From assembly GCF_000717875.1 (NCBI RefSeq), contig NZ_JOCT01000004.1, positions 772,731 to 836,730 of the forward strand: 64,000 bases of DNA. Direction: 5' to 3'. This stretch comes from Streptomyces sp. NRRL S-455. GTDB lineage: Bacteria; Actinomycetota; Actinomycetes; Streptomycetales; Streptomycetaceae. Both the position numbers and the translations under genes were made by a program. The notes beneath the pieces were generated by a model, which saw only the letters and a program-made list of their open reading frames with translations, was not told where the DNA came from and ran no database searches. This document shows, one piece after another, positions 60,797 to 64,000 of this stretch (within the stretch, counting starts at the first letter, position 1; each line of letters opens with the position of its first letter).

Positions 60797-61969
60797 TCAG
60801 GCCAGCAACCCCCGCAACGGGAACACCGCCCGCCTGGCCGCCAGCACCGCCTGGTCCAGCCGGTCCGCCGGGTCGTAGCCGTCCTCCCAGCCGGAGAAGT
60901 CGAGGGGCCAGCGTCCGTCCGTCATCCGCGCCGGGGCCAACTGCCGCGTCCTGGCGAACACTTCCTGCCGCCACCCCTCGGGGATCATCGCCTCGGGCGC
61001 CACGGCCCGGCCGGCCGCGATCCCCACGAGATGCGTCCACGACCGCGGCACGACGTCCACCACGGCGTAGCCACCCCCGCCCAGGGCCACCCACCGCCCG
61101 TCGGCGTGCTCGTGCGCCAGGTCGTGACAGGCCACCTGCACCGCCCGCTGCGCGTCCAGCGACACCGCCAGATGCGCCAGCGGGTCCTCGAAATGCGTGT
61201 CGGCCCCGTGCTGCGTCACCAGCACCTGCGGCCGGAAGTCCGCGATCAGCTCCGGCACCACCGCGTGGAACGCCCGCAGCCATCCGGCGTCCCCCGTCCC
61301 GGCCGGCAGCGCCACGTTCACCGCCGAGCCCTCCGCCGAGTCCGCCCCGGTCTCCTCCGGCCATCCCGTCTGCGGGAACAGCGTCCGGGGATGCTCGTGC
61401 AGCGAGATAGTGAGCACCCGCGGGTCCTCCCAGAAGGCTGCCTGCACCCCGTCCCCGTGATGAACGTCCACGTCGATGTACGCCACCCGCTCGGCCCCCA
61501 GCTCGAGCAGCCGGGCGATCGCCAGCGACGCGTCGTTGTAGATGCAGAACCCGGACGCACCGCCCGGCATCGCGTGGTGCAGACCGCCCGCGAAGTTCAC
61601 CGCGTGCACCGCCTCACCCCGCCACACCGCCTCCGCCGCCCCCACCGACTGCCCGGCGATCAGCGACGACACCTCGTGCATCCCCGCGAAGGCCGGATCG
61701 TCCATCGTCCCCAGCCCGTACGACTGGTCCGCCGCCCCCGGATCCACCGAGGCGGCCTTCACCGCCTGGATGTAGTCCTCCCGGTGGACGAGCCGCAGCG
61801 TCGACTCCCCGGCCGCCTTCGCGGCGACGACCTCCACCTCACGGTCCAGCCCGAAGGCACCGACCAGTTTCCGGGTCAGGGCGAGCCGGACCGGGTCCAT
61901 CGGATGGCCCGGACCGAAGTCATAGCCCGTTACTGCCTCGTCCCACATCAGCTGTGCGCGGCCGCTCAT
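60797..61969 (-). CDS. acuC: acetoin utilisation protein AcuC (class II-like histone deacetylase fold)
   Basis: 390 residues from ATG 61969 (ATG 61978 possible). The deacetylase motifs are FAGGLHHAMPGGASGFCIYN with the catalytic His pair, VAYIDVDVHHGDGVQAAF with metal-binding Asp/His, and LVTQHGADTHFEDPLAHL. It probably deacetylates acetyl-CoA synthetase (as AcuC does). It overlaps the 3' end of the MFS gene by about 50 bp on the same strand. Confidence 0.93.
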   Translation of the reverse strand: MSGRAQLMWDEAVTGYDFGPGHPMDPVRLALTRKLVGAFGLDREVEVVAAKAAGESTLRLVHREDYIQAVKAASVDPGAADQSYGLGTMDDPAFAGMHEVSSLIAGQSVGAAEAVWRGEAVHAVNFAGGLHHAMPGGASGFCIYNDASLAIARLLELGAERVAYIDVDVHHGDGVQAAFWEDPRVLTISLHEHPRTLFPQTGWPEETGADSAEGSAVNVALPAGTGDAGWLRAFHAVVPELIADFRPQVLVTQHGADTHFEDPLAHLAVSLDAQRAVQVACHDLAHEHADGRWVALGGGGYAVVDVVPRSWTHLVGIAAGRAVAPEAMIPEGWRQEVFARTRQLAPARMTDGRWPLDFSGWEDGYDPADRLDQAVLAARRAVFPLRGLLA

Positions 61970-63134
61970 GCCCGCCACCGTATCGGTCCGGTTGAGTCGC
62001 GAACGACCGGGCGTACACGAGCGTCACCAGCACCAACACCATCGGCACAAGCATGGCCCCGCGGTAGCTCCACGCATCCCCGAGCGCACCGACCAACGGC
62101 GAACCGATCAGGAACCCCACATAGTTGAAGACATTGAGCCGCGCCACAGCCGCATCCGAAGCCCCCGGGAACAGCCTCCCGGCCGCCGCGAAGGTCTGCG
62201 GAACCAGCACACACAGCCCCAGACCCAGCAGCGTGAACCCCAGCATCCCCACCCAAGCCCCGGGCGCCCCCGCCACCACGGCGAACCCACCCGCGGCCAC
62301 CAGCGCGCCGCCCCTTACGACCGCCACCGCCCCGAACCGCCGCACGCCGAAGTCCCCGATGGTCCGCCCCAGCAGCGTCGTGACCATGTACACGTTGTAC
62401 GGCACGGTCGCCAGCTGCTCCGAGCTTCCCAGCACGTCCTGCAGATACTTCGCACTCCAGTTGGAGACCGTCGAGTCCCCGATGTACGCGACGGTCATCA
62501 CCAGACACAGCGGCAGCAGCCACCGGAACGCGACGGCCTGCCCCTCACCGGCCTTCTCCTCCTCCACCGGCGTCGCGTCCCCGTCGACGTACCACCGGCT
62601 CCCCACCAGCACGGCCGGCAGCAGCACCAGCACGACCGGCAGATACGACACCCACAACGCCAGATCCCAGCGCGCCCCCACCCACGCCAGCGAGGCCCCG
62701 ACGATCCCGCCCAGGCTGTAGGCCGCGTGAAAGCTGAGCATGATGCTGCGCCCGTACGACCGCTGCAGGCTCACCCCGAGCATGTTCATCGACGCGTCCA
62801 GCACTCCGACGGCGAGCCCGAACGCCGCGAGCGCGACCCCCAGTTCCACCATCCGCTCCCCGACCCCGACCCCGAGCAGCGCCAGCAGCACCACGGGCTG
62901 GGACCACCGCAGCAGCCGGCTCGCCGGCACCCGCTTCACCAGCCGCTCGGTGCTCACACTTCCCACGCCGGCGAGGATCGGCACAGCGGCCAGGAAGGCG
63001 GGCAGCAGCGCGTCGGAGACTCCGTACCGGTCCTGGATGGCCGGAATCCGCGTCACCAGCAGAGCGAAGGCGACCCCCTGCACGCAGAAGCTGAACGCCA
63101 GCGAGGCCCTGCCGCGCCGCAGCACATCAGTCAT
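61920..63134 (-). CDS. major facilitator superfamily transporter
   Basis: 404 residues with about 12 hydrophobic spans, starting LAFSFCVQGVAFALLVTRIP; loop ERLVKRVPASRLLRW resembles motif A of the family. The C-terminal RYGGGHERPRTADVGRGSNGL is soluble. The last 50 bp overlap the start of acuC in another frame, which suggests coupling. Substrate unknown. Confidence 0.9.
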   Translation of the reverse strand: MTDVLRRGRASLAFSFCVQGVAFALLVTRIPAIQDRYGVSDALLPAFLAAVPILAGVGSVSTERLVKRVPASRLLRWSQPVVLLALLGVGVGERMVELGVALAAFGLAVGVLDASMNMLGVSLQRSYGRSIMLSFHAAYSLGGIVGASLAWVGARWDLALWVSYLPVVLVLLPAVLVGSRWYVDGDATPVEEEKAGEGQAVAFRWLLPLCLVMTVAYIGDSTVSNWSAKYLQDVLGSSEQLATVPYNVYMVTTLLGRTIGDFGVRRFGAVAVVRGGALVAAGGFAVVAGAPGAWVGMLGFTLLGLGLCVLVPQTFAAAGRLFPGASDAAVARLNVFNYVGFLIGSPLVGALGDAWSYRGAMLVPMVLVLVTLVYARSFATQPDRYGGGHERPRTADVGRGSNGL

Positions 63135-63214
63135 GGCGGCGAGCGTAAGGCCCCTGCGTACTCGTGGGTAGATCCAGCCAAAGATGAATTCCGCTCACCT
63201 TCACCGGCGAACGG

Positions 63215-63859
63215 TCACACCAGCAGGCCGGCCAACTCCCCCATGCTGCCGAAGAGTCCGGTGGCTCCGGCGAGCTTGACGGCGGGTGTCATGGCCGTGA
63301 AGCCGTAGACGTCCATCCCGGCCGCGAGCGCCGCCCGCACGCCGAGCGGGCTGTCCTCGACCACCACGCACCGGTCCGGCGGGACCCCCATCCGTTCCGC
63401 CGCGTGCAGGAACAGGTCCGGTGCCGGCTTTCCCCGCCCCACGTCCTCCGAGCTGAAGATCCGCCCCTCATCGAACCACCGGTCGAGCCCTGTCGTCCGA
63501 TGCCCCACGCGGATCCGCTCATGACTCCCCGAGGATGCCACGCAGTACGGCACCTCGTCCGCCGCAAGCTTCTCGAGCACTCCGACGATCCCGTCCACCG
63601 GCTTCAACTCCCGCTCGAACGCCGCGAACACCCGCCCATGAAAGACGTCGTCGAAGTCCAGTGGCAACTTGCGCCCGGTCCGCTCCGCGATCAGGTCGTG
63701 TACGCGGTGCATCGCGGCACCCATGTAGTCACGCAGGGAGTCCTCGTAGGAGGTCGGGTGCCCGAGTTCGGTCAGGTAGGCGGCCAGGAGCCGGTTGGAG
63801 ATGGGCTCACTGTCGACGAGGACACCGTCGTTGTCGAAGATCACCAGGTCATAGCGCAT
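63215..63859 (-). CDS. HAD-superfamily phosphatase (beta-phosphoglucomutase-like)
   Basis: 214 residues. Motif I is VIFDNDGVLVDSEPISNR (DxD), motif II is CVASSGSHERI, motif III has GKPAPDLFL and DRCVVVEDSPLGVRAAL supplies the last acidic residues. Family HAD-IA, cap domain C1. Substrate could be a small sugar phosphate. Starts 20 bp from the rrn terminator. Confidence 0.92.
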   Translation of the reverse strand: MRYDLVIFDNDGVLVDSEPISNRLLAAYLTELGHPTSYEDSLRDYMGAAMHRVHDLIAERTGRKLPLDFDDVFHGRVFAAFERELKPVDGIVGVLEKLAADEVPYCVASSGSHERIRVGHRTTGLDRWFDEGRIFSSEDVGRGKPAPDLFLHAAERMGVPPDRCVVVEDSPLGVRAALAAGMDVYGFTAMTPAVKLAGATGLFGSMGELAGLLV

Positions 63860-63877
63860 GAGTCGACCCTAAACGCA

Positions 63878-63910
63878 GAAAACCCCGCACCGGTATGGTG
63901 CGGGGTTTTC
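63878..63910 (-). terminator. rrn operon terminator
   Basis: gaaaaccccgcacc (63878-63891) pairs with ggtgcggggttttc (63897-63910) across ggtat. The minus-strand transcript ends with a U-rich flank just after the 5S 3' end, as a factor-independent terminator should. Confidence 0.9.
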
Positions 63911-63920
63911 CCAATAATTG

Positions 63921-64000
63921 TTCGGCGGCGTCCTACTCTCCCACAGGGTCCCCCCTGCAGTACCATCGGCGCTGTAAGGCTTAGCTTCCGGGTTCGGAAT
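63921..64000 (-). rRNA. rrf: 5S rRNA, 3' part (runs off right edge)
   Basis: The reverse complement of 63921-64000 has the 5S end: GGTACTGCAGGGGGGACCC, then GTGGGAGAGTAGGACGCCGC, with a mature end at CGAA(C). The 5' part is outside the window. With the terminator at 63878 it marks the tail of an rrn operon on the minus strand. Confidence 0.96.

Noticed and set aside
1..64000. CRISPR arrays and tRNA genes
   Set aside because: I found no regular spacer-repeat array and no GGTTCRA-type T-loop in a cloverleaf context by reading; weak candidates such as aattcgaacc near 54425 lack stems.

Overview
The window is high-GC actinobacterial chromosome and almost certainly Streptomyces. The evidence is strong third-position G/C codon bias, many GTG starts, and developmental genes I recognise by sequence: the sigma factor BldN, its membrane anti-sigma RsbN, and a BdtA-like excisionase-type regulator. 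A Rex repressor gene with its ROP operator heads the hemACD cluster. The right edge enters the 3' end of a 5S rRNA gene (minus strand), so an rrn operon starts there.

Layout. 1-7.4 kb is core: cytochrome c maturation (resB, ccdA and a TlpA/ResA-like lipoprotein), a NodB-like lipoprotein, a histidine phosphatase and hemL. 7.4-9.1 kb is mobile debris: a tyrosine recombinase remnant beside an intact IS110-family transposase gene. 9.1-12.8 kb holds a YtrA-type GntR regulator with an ABC ATPase and permease, then a small HTH gene with a possibly frameshifted partner. 12.8-17.1 kb is a complete arsenic-resistance cluster (ArsI/CadI-like enzyme, ArsO-like flavoprotein, ArsR1, Acr3 pump, ArsR2, ArsC). 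17.6-23.8 kb is an alpha-glucoside uptake and hydrolysis locus (LacI regulator, binding protein, two permeases, GH13 enzyme). 23.9-33.6 kb holds a two-component system, an LLM oxidoreductase, a YnfA-like protein, an SDR, RtcB, two paralogous DUF3558-type lipoproteins and a DUF2637-type membrane protein. 33.6-47.4 kb has divergent class I lysS and argS, then assorted metabolic and membrane genes including hemB. 47.5-52.6 kb is rex-hemA-hemC-hemD(cysG fusion). 52.9-60.8 kb is glutaredoxin, a HAD-IB hydrolase, bldN, rsbN, an acyltransferase, an epimerase, bS22, the bdtA-like gene and a conserved phosphatase-like gene. 60.8-64 kb is acuC, an MFS transporter, a HAD hydrolase and the rrn terminator with 5S.

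Themes. Five heme-pathway genes (hemL, hemB, hemA, hemC, hemD) and cytochrome c maturation genes lie within 55 kb; hemA-C-D form a tightly overlapping unit behind rex, which suggests redox control of heme supply. Development enters through bldN/rsbN and the bdtA-like gene. Several genes start inside or beside near-perfect palindromes (4.2 kb, 12.06 kb, 14.7 kb, 16.66 kb), which points to autoregulation by short-range operators. The items I think most worth a second look are the 55-bp palindrome that buries a ribosome-binding site (4.2 kb), the possibly frameshifted small gene coupled to the HTH gene (12.3 kb), the CC-pair tails on three arsenic proteins, the IS110 leader as a possible bridge-RNA locus, and the A/T-ending codon island over the active-site motif of rtcB.
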